A stretch of 47,961 bases of DNA, taken from an uncultured Porphyromonadaceae bacterium. GTDB taxonomy: Bacteria > Bacteroidota > Bacteroidia > Bacteroidales > Muribaculaceae. This document shows, one piece after another, positions 25,039-32,878 of the stretch; the first letter of the stretch is position 1, and every line of letters starts with the position of its first letter. The DNA lies in contig CAMWLR010000012.1 in assembly GCA_947175215.1 (NCBI GenBank), positions 1 through 47,961 on the forward strand, written 5' to 3'. A program made the translations under genes and the position numbers. The notes beneath the pieces are model-generated. The model searched no databases. It worked only from the letters and a program-made list of their open reading frames with translations, and had not been told where the DNA came from.

Positions 25039-26580
25039 TTACTCTTTGGCCGATAGTTTACGATCCATAGCGGCCGCGGCTCGGCGTCCATCACCCATAG
25101 CGAGGATAACGGTTGCGCCCCCTCTGACGATGTCGCCCCCGGCAAATATCGTCGGGATGGTCGTCTGCAAGGTGTCGTCATTCACCACGAGGGTGCCGCG
25201 GCGGGTGACATCAAGACCGTCGATAGAGTCAGGTATCAGAGGGTTAGGAGATACACCGACGCTGACGATCACCTCGTCGACCTCTACCTCAGTGACAGCA
25301 CCCTCGACGGGGACGGGCGAGCGGCGCCCCGAGGCATCAGGTTCGCCTAACTCCATCTGTTGCAGACGCATGGCTCTGACACGACCGTTGTCGTCAGCGA
25401 GATATTCAATCGGGTTATGCAGGGTGAGGAATTTGACCCCCTCCTCTTTGGCATGACGTACTTCCTCGACACGTGCCGGCATCTCAGTCTCAGAGCGGCG
25501 GTAGACGATGTAGACCTCGTCGGCACCCATGCGTCGCGCGGTGCGACATGAATCCATAGCCGTATTACCTCCGCCTATGACGGCCACTTTCTTGCCGCGT
25601 ATGACAGGGGTAGCCCATCCGGGACGGCCTGCGCCCATCAAATTCACGCGGGTGAGATATTCGTTACTCGACATGACACTGATATAGTTTTCGCCGGGGA
25701 TGCCCATGAATCGTGGTAGTCCGGCACCTGATGCCACGAATACACCTTTGAATCCCTGATTGAGCAGGTCATCGTATGACAAAGTCTTGCCAATGACGCA
25801 GTCGACCGTGAACTCGACACCGGCGGCGCGTAGCTGCTCGATCTCGGCGTCGACTATTTCGTTGGGGAGTCGGAACTCGGGGATGCCGTATTTGAGTACG
25901 CCGCCGATCTCGTGCAGTGCCTCAAACACGTGTACCGAGTAACCCTTGCGGGCCATATCTCCGGCAAAGGAGAGTGAGGCCGGCCCTGAGCCGACAACGG
26001 CTATCTTGATACCGTTGGCAGCTGCGCGTGCAGGCAGCGTGCTGTCATCAGCGTCTGATCTGAAATCTGTGGGGGCAGCCATCGGGTCGTGAGAGGGGAG
26101 AGGCGATGAGGCGTTGCGGGCTGCTTCGCGGGCAAAGTCGGCAGCAAATCGCTCGAGATAGCCGATTGCCACCGGCGGACGCTTGGTTTTGTTATAGATA
26201 CATTTAGATTCACACTGACGCTCCTGGGGGCAGACGCGTCCGCATACTGCCGGCAGAGCTGATGTCTCTTTAAGCACAGCGGCGGCCTCGGTGAAATCTT
26301 CACGCTCGATATTCTTGATGAAGCCGGGGATATTGATACCGACGGGGCATCCGGTCACGCACTGCGGATCGGGACAGTCGAGGCAACGGGTAGCCTCAAG
26401 TATGGCTTGCCCTTCGCTCAATCCCTGATTGACCTCGTCATTGCAGGTTACGCGATATGCAGGGTCAAGTTCGGTCATCTTAACGCGCGGGATGGCCATG
26501 CGCTCCTTTGCAGTATGAGATTTGCGCAACTGCTCGCGCCAGGCGGCGTCGCGCGGTGATATGGTGTCTGAGTTATCCAT
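25039..26580 (-). CDS. nfnB: NfnB: NADPH-dependent ferredoxin:NAD+ oxidoreductase, large subunit (GltD-like)
   Basis: Large flavin and iron-sulfur subunit of the electron-bifurcating NADH-dependent reduced ferredoxin:NADP+ oxidoreductase; annotations often call such genes NADPH-dependent glutamate synthase. The 513 residues carry two cysteine groups for [4Fe-4S] clusters (66, 69, 74, 78 and 113, 117, 123, 127). An FAD-binding GSGPASLSFAG lies at about 197-207 and a second Rossmann GGGNTAMD at 336-343. A roughly 30-residue linker (about 155-188) between the iron-sulfur and FAD parts looks longer than in enzymes I recall. The nfnA partner directly precedes it (37 bp), which favours Nfn over glutamate synthase because no large GOGAT subunit is present. 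Confidence 0.9.
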   Translation of the reverse strand: MDNSDTISPRDAAWREQLRKSHTAKERMAIPRVKMTELDPAYRVTCNDEVNQGLSEGQAILEATRCLDCPDPQCVTGCPVGINIPGFIKNIEREDFTEAAAVLKETSALPAVCGRVCPQERQCESKCIYNKTKRPPVAIGYLERFAADFAREAARNASSPLPSHDPMAAPTDFRSDADDSTLPARAAANGIKIAVVGSGPASLSFAGDMARKGYSVHVFEALHEIGGVLKYGIPEFRLPNEIVDAEIEQLRAAGVEFTVDCVIGKTLSYDDLLNQGFKGVFVASGAGLPRFMGIPGENYISVMSSNEYLTRVNLMGAGRPGWATPVIRGKKVAVIGGGNTAMDSCRTARRMGADEVYIVYRRSETEMPARVEEVRHAKEEGVKFLTLHNPIEYLADDNGRVRAMRLQQMELGEPDASGRRSPVPVEGAVTEVEVDEVIVSVGVSPNPLIPDSIDGLDVTRRGTLVVNDDTLQTTIPTIFAGGDIVRGGATVILAMGDGRRAAAAMDRKLSAKE

Positions 26581-26617
26581 TGGTGTCTAAATAGTGTGTT
26601 GGACAGAGATATACATC

Positions 26618-27397
26618 TCAATAAGACCGCAGTCTCATAAGCATTTCATCGAAATCTACCTGGTGGGCATCAAACTCGGGGCCGTCAACGCAGACAAATC
26701 TCATCTTGCCGCCGACGGTGACGCGGCACGCACCACACATACCTGTGCCATCGACCATAATAGTGTTGAGCGAACAGATAGTCGGCACATCATAGCGTGC
26801 GGTGAGCAGGCTGACAAACTTCATCATTATCGCCGGGCCGATAGTGCACACCAGATCAACTTTCTCGCGATTGATCACCTCCTCAAGACCGTTGGTCACC
26901 AATCCTTTGTTACCATAGCTGCCGTCATCGGTCATGATAATGACCTCGTCAGACGACTCCCTCACCTGCTCCTCAAGGATGATGAGATCTTTGGTGCGTG
27001 CAGCCAGAATAGAGATTACCTTGTTGCCTGCGGCTTTCATCGCCCGCAGTATCGGCAGTAGGGGGGCGACCCCGACACCACCGCCACAGCACACCACTGT
27101 GCCGTAATTGCGTATATCTGTGGCGCGACCGAGCGGACCGACGACATCATGTAGATATTCACCCGGTTGTTTGGCGCAGATCTCGGTTGTCGAGGGGCCG
27201 ATTGCCTGTATCACCAGGGTGATAGTCCCCTTGTTGATGTCGGCATCGGCTATTGTCAGAGGGATGCGTTCACCTTTTTCGTTTGGGATGACGATGACAA
27301 AGTGGCCCGGTTTGCGGGCCCGGGCTATCATAGGGGCCTCGACGACGAGTTTGACTACCTTTTCAGAGAAATGTTCTTTTTCTAATATCCTGTTCAT
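26618..27397 (-). CDS. nfnA: NfnA: ferredoxin-NADP reductase-like FAD/[2Fe-2S] subunit
   Basis: Small subunit of Nfn, of the same family as dihydroorotate dehydrogenase electron-transfer and sulfide dehydrogenase subunits. It binds FAD (bifurcating site), NAD(H) and a [2Fe-2S] cluster. In the 259 residues the flavin domain has GHFVIV and RIPLTI near 31-49. The nucleotide loop is CCGGGVGVAPL at about 103-113. The C-terminal cluster has Cys221, Cys224 and Cys236 with Asp216 in MVDGTGMCGACR, the Asp plus three Cys pattern I recall for NfnA. It starts only 28 bp beyond a hairpin after tRNA-Leu, and I see no consensus promoter there. Confidence 0.93.
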   Translation of the reverse strand: MNRILEKEHFSEKVVKLVVEAPMIARARKPGHFVIVIPNEKGERIPLTIADADINKGTITLVIQAIGPSTTEICAKQPGEYLHDVVGPLGRATDIRNYGTVVCCGGGVGVAPLLPILRAMKAAGNKVISILAARTKDLIILEEQVRESSDEVIIMTDDGSYGNKGLVTNGLEEVINREKVDLVCTIGPAIMMKFVSLLTARYDVPTICSLNTIMVDGTGMCGACRVTVGGKMRFVCVDGPEFDAHQVDFDEMLMRLRSY

Positions 27398-27425
27398 TTG
27401 AGACCGGTTCTCTTATATACTTAAG

Positions 27426-27459
27426 AGGCTGTATCAAAATCTCGGTTTTGATACAGCCT
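27426..27459 (-). terminator. Hairpin after tRNA-Leu, before nfnA
   Basis: A perfect 14-bp stem (27426-27439 with 27446-27459) with loop TCTCGG lies 23 bp beyond the tRNA 3' end and 28 bp before the nfnA start. On the minus strand it ends in CTTAAG and no T run follows, so it may be a weak terminator or an mRNA leader structure. Confidence 0.6.
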
Positions 27460-27481
27460 TTGATGAGTGTTATGTGATGTG

Positions 27482-27563
27482 TGCGCAGGGGGGGACTCGA
27501 ACCCCCACGACCGAAGTCACCAGATCCTAAGTCTGGCGCGGCTACCAATTACGCCACTTGCGC
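27482..27563 (-). tRNA. tRNA-Leu (anticodon UAG)
   Basis: An 82-nt tRNA with a long class II variable arm (GAC-TTCG-GTC), a 7-nt anticodon loop CTTAGGA with anticodon TAG, and a T loop TTCGAGT on a five-pair GC stem. Discriminator base A73; CCA is not encoded. The acceptor stem has an A6-C67 mismatch, and the D stem has an unpaired T13/C22. It reads CUA and other CUN leucine codons. It has its own -7 element about 50 bp upstream. Confidence 0.95.
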
Positions 27564-27613
27564 GATACTTTGCCCCGGATGCGGGCCGTGAATGTCAAAG
27601 ACCACCGTTGAGG

Positions 27614-27621
27614 CAAAGTTA
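27614..27621 (-). promoter_or_regulatory. tRNA-Leu promoter, -7 element
   Basis: TAACTTTG on the minus strand, 51 bp before the tRNA 5' end. No clear -33 TTTG. Confidence 0.5.
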
Positions 27622-27688
27622 AGAATTATTTCTGAATTATCATATCGTCACATCTAAAAAAGCACCAATGCGGTATGATTATCTCTCG

Positions 27689-28876
27689 TTATTTGATAAT
27701 ACCGTGCTTGCGGAATACCTTCTCGATCTTGTCGAGGGCAAACTCAACCTGATCCTGGGTATGGGTTGCCATCAGTGAGAATCGGATGAGGGTGTCCTGA
27801 GGAGCGACGGCGGGAGTGACGACCGGGTTGACAAAGAGGCCCTCGTCAAAGAGGTCGCGGGTGACGGTATACGTCTTGTAGTCGTCACGGATAAAGAGGG
27901 GGATGATGGGGGTGGTGGTATTACCGATCTCACAACCCATCTGACGGAAACCCTCGAGGGCAAAGTTGGTGATCTTCCAGAGGTTTTCCTGACGCTCGGG
28001 CTCCTCTATCATAATGTCGATAGCTTTAAGGGCTGCGGCTGTCGAGGCGGGGGTGATAGAGGCGGTGAAGATATATGAGCGCGAGTGGTGACGCAGGAAG
28101 TTGGTGATCTCCTTGTCGGTGGCGATGAATCCACCGAGCGATGCGAATGATTTTGAGAATGTACCCATAATCAGGTCGACATCTTTGGTCACGCCGAAGT
28201 GGTCGCAGGTGCCGCGGCCTCCTTTGCCGAACACGCCGATACCGTGGGCCTCGTCGACCATCACCGCAGCGTTGTATTTCTTGGCCAGGCGCACGATCTC
28301 GGGGAGATTGGCGACATCACCCTCCATCGAGAATACACCATCGGTGACGATGAGCTTGACTTTGTCGGGGTCGCACTTGATAAGCTGCTGCTCGAGCGAC
28401 TCCATATCGTTGTGTTTATACTTGAGACAGGTCGAGAAACTCAGACGACGGCCCTCGATAATTGAGGCGTGGTCTTGCTCGTCGTAGATGATATAATCGC
28501 CACGGCCGGTGACGCATGATACGACGCCGAGGTTTACCTCAAAGCCGGTCGAGTAAATCATCACATCCTCTTTGCCGATATACTCGGCGAGACGACGCTC
28601 GAGTTTTTTGTGAAGGTCGAGCGTACCGTTGAGGAACGGCGAGCCGGCGCAGCCGGTGCCATATTTGCGGGTGGCCTCGATGGCAGCCTCCTTGATGCGG
28701 GGGTCGCTGACAAGACCTGAATAGCAGTTTGAGCCGAACATCAGCACACGGCGGCCGTTAATTATTACCTCCGGCTCTTGCTCGCTCTCGATAGCGCGGA
28801 AATAGGGATACACGCCTGCGGCTTTTGCCTGCTGGGGCGCGGTATATTGGGCTAATTTGGCTTGAAGTAACTTCAT
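27689..28876 (-). CDS. spt: Serine palmitoyltransferase (sphingolipid synthesis)
   Basis: PLP-dependent alpha-oxoamine synthase that condenses serine with an acyl-CoA to 3-ketosphinganine, the first step of bacterial sphingolipids. The 395 residues match the Bacteroides enzyme family as I recall it: GVYPYFR near 21, MFGSNCYSGL near 46, a DEQDHASI histidine at 136, DEAHG (Asp208, His211), and PLP lysine Lys242 in TFSKSF. Paralogues (KBL, AONS) share the fold, but the N terminus and the SNCYSGL pattern favour SPT. It has its own -7 element. No sphingolipid partner genes are in view. Confidence 0.86.
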   Translation of the reverse strand: MKLLQAKLAQYTAPQQAKAAGVYPYFRAIESEQEPEVIINGRRVLMFGSNCYSGLVSDPRIKEAAIEATRKYGTGCAGSPFLNGTLDLHKKLERRLAEYIGKEDVMIYSTGFEVNLGVVSCVTGRGDYIIYDEQDHASIIEGRRLSFSTCLKYKHNDMESLEQQLIKCDPDKVKLIVTDGVFSMEGDVANLPEIVRLAKKYNAAVMVDEAHGIGVFGKGGRGTCDHFGVTKDVDLIMGTFSKSFASLGGFIATDKEITNFLRHHSRSYIFTASITPASTAAALKAIDIMIEEPERQENLWKITNFALEGFRQMGCEIGNTTTPIIPLFIRDDYKTYTVTRDLFDEGLFVNPVVTPAVAPQDTLIRFSLMATHTQDQVEFALDKIEKVFRKHGIIK

Positions 28877-29165
28877 AGCGTTTCTTGTAGATTTTCCTTA
28901 ATTGGCGGATGAGATGGGGAGATGCTCCGTGACACACCCTGATGAGTGATGAAACTGTTTTTGGAGAGGAAACCGATTCAGCCGACAAAGTTAGTCATTT
29001 TTATCGGAATATCAGGAAAAAATTGCAAAAAAGTCTCGAAATACCCTCATTATCCTCTCCCGGGAATAGTAAAAACCGCTAATATCTGTCGCACATGACA
29101 ACATCGTCTGATGCCGGCAATTAATATGCCGGCCTGTAAAATGGCATAACGGAGGAGTAATAAAA
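28877..29165. other. Intergenic region between spt and amylase
   Basis: No gene is seen. The region holds the spt -7 element TAACTTTG (minus strand, 28986-28993) and a perfect 7-bp inverted repeat, GCCGGCA/TGCCGGC, at 29113-29119 and 29127-29133 with an ATTAATA centre. The amylase terminator follows. The leader of spt would be about 100 nt. Confidence 0.5.
28986..28993 (-). promoter_or_regulatory. spt promoter, -7 element
   Basis: TAACTTTG on the minus strand, a perfect TAnnTTTG match, 110 bp before the start. The -33 element is unclear. Confidence 0.5.
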
Positions 29166-29195
29166 AAGCTGCATCGCCGGGAAGCGATGCAGCTT
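29166..29195 (-). terminator. Terminator after the amylase gene
   Basis: A perfect 12-bp stem (29166-29177 with 29184-29195), 6-nt loop. On the minus strand the stem ends in T and runs into a six-T tract. Confidence 0.92.
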
Positions 29196-29293
29196 GAGTT
29201 AAGGTTGAGTCAGTCAGGTAACCTCTATCGGCGGTTAACTCTATGAGTGAGGGTTAACTTTTAGAATCGTTGTTATCTATCTGACGGTTGAGA

Positions 29294-32200
29294 TCAATAG
29301 ATGTGGATTTTCTGTACTTTGTTGCCCTGGCGCATGATGTAGAAACCGGGTGTGGGGTTGTCTACACGGATACCCTGGATGTTGTAGTACTCAACCGGCT
29401 CTTCGTCGAGGTCATAGTATGTGTCAGTGATTGCTGATGAGTATGAGCCTTCGTCAGACCAGTTGCGGTTGCCTGTACCTTTGTAGAGGTGGTTGTGCTG
29501 CGGGTTGTTGATGTCGTTGGTCTGGTCGCCGTTGCCGTTGTTGAACACGATACCGGTTGTGCCGGTGGGAACGGTGTACATATAGATATTAGATGACACT
29601 TTCTGCATATCCTTGCCGGGCCATGAGGACTCCTCTACGGGCCAGTGGTGGATCTTGACAGAGCTCCAGTTGGTGACAGAGTTGTCATAGTAGACGGTGA
29701 TGCCTTCGGGCTCGACAGGCTGCTCGACTTTCTTGAATGTCACGCTGCCGGTCTTGGTCTCGGTTGCGTTAGATGCACTCCATGTCACGGTTACTGACTG
29801 ACCGATGGCCATGCCTGCACCGAGGGTAAAGGTGGTGTTACCTGTCAGGGTTACCTGCTGGCCGTTACCGATCTTATACCATGCCGTGGTCGCGTTCTTG
29901 GGTGAAACAGATACGGTGATGTTGTCGACAAATTCGCCGCCGTTGGGTGAGAATTTCACCGAGGGCACGGGGGTGACGTTGACGTCGATCTTGGTTGCGT
30001 TAGAGCCGCCGTCATATTCAAAGTAGGTGTCTTCGGTGATACCCTCGATATTGCCGGTCTGGGCGCCATTGCGGTTGAAGATGATGTTGACCGACTCAGT
30101 GTCATCGATGGTTGCGTAGTAGAAGTCGCGGCCATCGATGCTGACGGTCTCGGTGAGGGCTTTGCCGGGCCAGCCGCCGAAGAGGTCACCGGCCGTTGTC
30201 CAGGCGTGGAGGTTGGTGCCTGAGATGTTGGCACCGTCCTTGCCTGTCACGTAGATGGTGATAGAGGCATTGGGGTCAACTTTTTTGTATGTTACGGTGC
30301 CGCTTGCGGTCTCACCGGTGTTGGATTTGGCTTCGTAAGATACGGTTATGGTCTCGCCGTAGCCCATGGTCGAGCCAATGGTGAATGTCGATGTCTGACC
30401 TGCGGTGAGGTTGACTTTCTGCTGACCGGCCACCTGATACCAGCCTGATACTGATGCGGGTGAAAGTGAAGCGGTGACGGTGAGGGTCTCGGTGCGGAAT
30501 GAGCCGCCCATGGGGTTGAAGATCATGCCTGCACTCTCGTCGATAGCGTCTTCTTTGGTGTAGAAGAAGTTTGCACCGGGGTCGGTTGCTGTGGGGTTGC
30601 CACCCTTTGAGACAGCGGTGGTGGTGTAGATAAACTTACCATCGTCAACGACTTTGCCACCGTTCCAGTCTTTAACCAGCACGCGGAGCTGACCTTTGTT
30701 GGTGGGAGCGGTAACGGTGATTGTGCCGCCACCCTGATACTTCTGACCGGTAACGATGTCGGTGTAAGTACCGGCGGGTACGTTAGAGAATGTGGCGCCA
30801 CCGTTTACGGCAACGAGAACGTATGATTCATTCTTATAGGCACGTTTGAAAGCCCAGCCACCGTTGGCCGAGCAGCCGTCAAATGTGTACTGACCCTTAC
30901 GGAGGGCGGGAACTGCTGCGCGGATCTTGTTGAGCTGCTGGATGTGGTGAGCGAGGTCACCGTTGAGGGTGCGGGCAACCTGACCGTCTGCGGTGTACTT
31001 GGCAAAGTCTGTAGCTGTCACGTTGCCCTCGAGGTAGTGGCCGAAGTATGCGCGGCCGGTCTCATTGAGGCTGGTGCTCATACCGTCATCGATAATCTTG
31101 CCGGCCTGGAACTCAACCTCTGAACCGTAGTAGAGACAGGGAATGCCACGGAATGTGAACATCCATGAGAGGTTTTCGGCCCACTGGGCTGTGCCGCCGT
31201 TGAAGCGTATGCCGTCGTTGGGGCCGGGGCCGTAGTCGTGAGAGTCTACGTAAACGACGTTGAATGATGCGTCGTTATAGTAATTGTCTTGTCTGAAGTA
31301 CTGCTGGATCTCAGCGACGCTCTTGAAGCTGTAGTGAACAGGGAAGTCGATGACGTTGAGACCAGAAGCCTGAGAGTAATCGGGCTCGTGCCATGCGCCG
31401 TTCTGCAGGAGCACGTTGTTAGAACGGGGTTTGTCTTGAGTGTCTTTCTCGCATACAGCCATCGGGCCGACGGGGGTGTCGTGACCTTCGGGGAGCACCT
31501 GCTGTGCCCACCATGCTGCGTCACCGTTAAACTGATTGAGCAGAGCGGGGTCTGACTTCCATGTATAGAAGTAGCTCGAGAGGTTGGGCTGGTCGCGATA
31601 TACGACAGTGCCCTGGAAACGCTGGCAGACTTCACCGAACATATAGAACGGTGCCTGGTTGAGACGTTTGCTCTTATACTGCTCGCCCAGAGCCTGGAAC
31701 TGGGGGATGAACTGTTTGTTGAATGTCAGCGGCGAGATATGGCCCGATGTATCGATACGGAAAGCATCGACACCCATTTCGATAAATTTACCGTAGCACT
31801 CTACGATATACTCAGCCACATCGTTGTTCTCAGTGTTGAGGTCAACGCAGTCACCGGCGATCTGTCCCCACCAGCGGTTGGGAAGATCCCAGTTCCACCC
31901 GGTACCGTAGTGGTGATAGTAGTTCTTTGACTCGTACTGAGGATTCTTGAAATATTTCCAACGCACGGGATACTGCTCGTCGGCGGGGAGTTTCCAGTAG
32001 CTCTGACCACCGAGCTTGTCATCAGGTTTCATCGAGAACTCGATGCTGGCCTGGTTGCGGATGTTCTGGTTACGGGTGAAGAGGGGGTTTAATTTGGTCT
32101 CACCGAAGTTGCCGGTGTGCTGGAGCACGACGTCGAGGACAATCTTGAGGCCCTTGGCGTGAGCAGCGTTAATAAGATCCTGGAATTTTACATCATTGGC

Positions 32201-32590
32201 GCTACCCCATTCCTTGCGGCTTTCATAGCGGAGGTCAACTTTAGAGAAGTCCATAGCGTGGTAGCCGTGGTAGTCGATACCCGAACCGTTCTGTACGATC
32301 GGGGTAATCCATATTGCGGTAAAGCCGAGGGCCTTGATATAGTCGAGTTTCTTAATCAGACCGGCGAAGTCACCGCGCCATGCGGGATCTTTGGTCGAGA
32401 TCTGCTGCTGCTGTTTGTCCCATGTGCAGACGTTGTTTTTTTCGTCACCATCATAAAATCGCGTGGTCATCGCGAAGTAGATGGTCTCGTCGCGGAAATC
32501 TGTGCGATCTCCCACGAAAGTGTCGGCCATCGACGGCAGAGCCACACAGGCGGTCAGAGCCGAGATGAGCCATTTAGAAAGTTTTCTCAT
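29294..32590 (-). CDS. Secreted GH13 alpha-amylase with duplicated starch-binding modules and sorting domain
   Basis: A 1098-residue extracellular glycoside hydrolase of family 13. A signal peptide is at 1-22. The catalytic TIM barrel has conserved DVVLQH at 153-158, nucleophile Asp280 in DAFRID, acid/base Glu320 in MFGE, and Asp452 in VDSHD. Downstream comes a beta domain, then a tandem pair: a chitobiase-like beta unit (about 692-770), a starch-binding CBM26-like unit (777-862), a second beta unit (878-955) and a second CBM26-like unit (963-1041). GWPGKAL and SWPGKDM are the matching motifs. The end (about 1065-1098, YYNIQGIRVDNP, PGFYIMRQG, basic tail) fits T9SS sorting. It has its own promoter and terminator; no SusCD genes are adjacent. 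Confidence 0.93.
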   Translation of the reverse strand: MRKLSKWLISALTACVALPSMADTFVGDRTDFRDETIYFAMTTRFYDGDEKNNVCTWDKQQQQISTKDPAWRGDFAGLIKKLDYIKALGFTAIWITPIVQNGSGIDYHGYHAMDFSKVDLRYESRKEWGSANDVKFQDLINAAHAKGLKIVLDVVLQHTGNFGETKLNPLFTRNQNIRNQASIEFSMKPDDKLGGQSYWKLPADEQYPVRWKYFKNPQYESKNYYHHYGTGWNWDLPNRWWGQIAGDCVDLNTENNDVAEYIVECYGKFIEMGVDAFRIDTSGHISPLTFNKQFIPQFQALGEQYKSKRLNQAPFYMFGEVCQRFQGTVVYRDQPNLSSYFYTWKSDPALLNQFNGDAAWWAQQVLPEGHDTPVGPMAVCEKDTQDKPRSNNVLLQNGAWHEPDYSQASGLNVIDFPVHYSFKSVAEIQQYFRQDNYYNDASFNVVYVDSHDYGPGPNDGIRFNGGTAQWAENLSWMFTFRGIPCLYYGSEVEFQAGKIIDDGMSTSLNETGRAYFGHYLEGNVTATDFAKYTADGQVARTLNGDLAHHIQQLNKIRAAVPALRKGQYTFDGCSANGGWAFKRAYKNESYVLVAVNGGATFSNVPAGTYTDIVTGQKYQGGGTITVTAPTNKGQLRVLVKDWNGGKVVDDGKFIYTTTAVSKGGNPTATDPGANFFYTKEDAIDESAGMIFNPMGGSFRTETLTVTASLSPASVSGWYQVAGQQKVNLTAGQTSTFTIGSTMGYGETITVSYEAKSNTGETASGTVTYKKVDPNASITIYVTGKDGANISGTNLHAWTTAGDLFGGWPGKALTETVSIDGRDFYYATIDDTESVNIIFNRNGAQTGNIEGITEDTYFEYDGGSNATKIDVNVTPVPSVKFSPNGGEFVDNITVSVSPKNATTAWYKIGNGQQVTLTGNTTFTLGAGMAIGQSVTVTWSASNATETKTGSVTFKKVEQPVEPEGITVYYDNSVTNWSSVKIHHWPVEESSWPGKDMQKVSSNIYMYTVPTGTTGIVFNNGNGDQTNDINNPQHNHLYKGTGNRNWSDEGSYSSAITDTYYDLDEEPVEYYNIQGIRVDNPTPGFYIMRQGNKVQKIHIY

Positions 32591-32696
32591 TTTAGATGGA
32601 TAAAAATTGGTAAAATAGAGATAAATGTAAGAAGAGTTGTCACTGTGTCGTCACGCCGGCAGGGGGTTGCCGCCGCGAACGGGTATTAGTCGATTG

Positions 32697-32754
32697 CAAA
32701 GTTACGAAAAAATACCTTATAGAAATATGCGAGGTAGATATGTTTTACAACATA
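32697..32754 (-). promoter_or_regulatory. Amylase promoter and upstream dyad
   Basis: TAACTTTG (minus strand, 32697-32704) is the -7 element, giving a leader of about 100 nt. No TTTG at -33. A perfect 6-bp dyad, TATGTT/AACATA with a 4-nt centre, lies at 32739-32754, roughly 40-55 bp upstream of the -7 element, where an activator could bind. Confidence 0.4.
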
Positions 32755-32808
32755 AAAATACGGTATAATATTGTGTAACGGTCATGAGAACTTTCTCGCC
32801 ATCGGGAT

Positions 32809-32864
32809 AAAAATCAATAGTGCGTGTCAAAATTTCAGTATTTTGACACGCACTATTGATTTTT
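32809..32864 (-). terminator. Terminator after dcp (25-bp perfect inverted repeat)
   Basis: Perfect 25-bp arms (32809-32833 and 32840-32864) around the 6-nt loop TTCAGT, ending in A5/T5 tails. It lies 14 bp after the dcp stop. It is symmetrical, so it could stop transcription both ways. Confidence 0.88.
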
Positions 32865-32878
32865 ATTAGATTAAATTG

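Noticed and set aside
25039-26580. Glutamate synthase small subunit
   Set aside because: The domain layout is similar, but a partner NfnA gene is adjacent and no large GOGAT subunit is in view, so NfnB is the better name.
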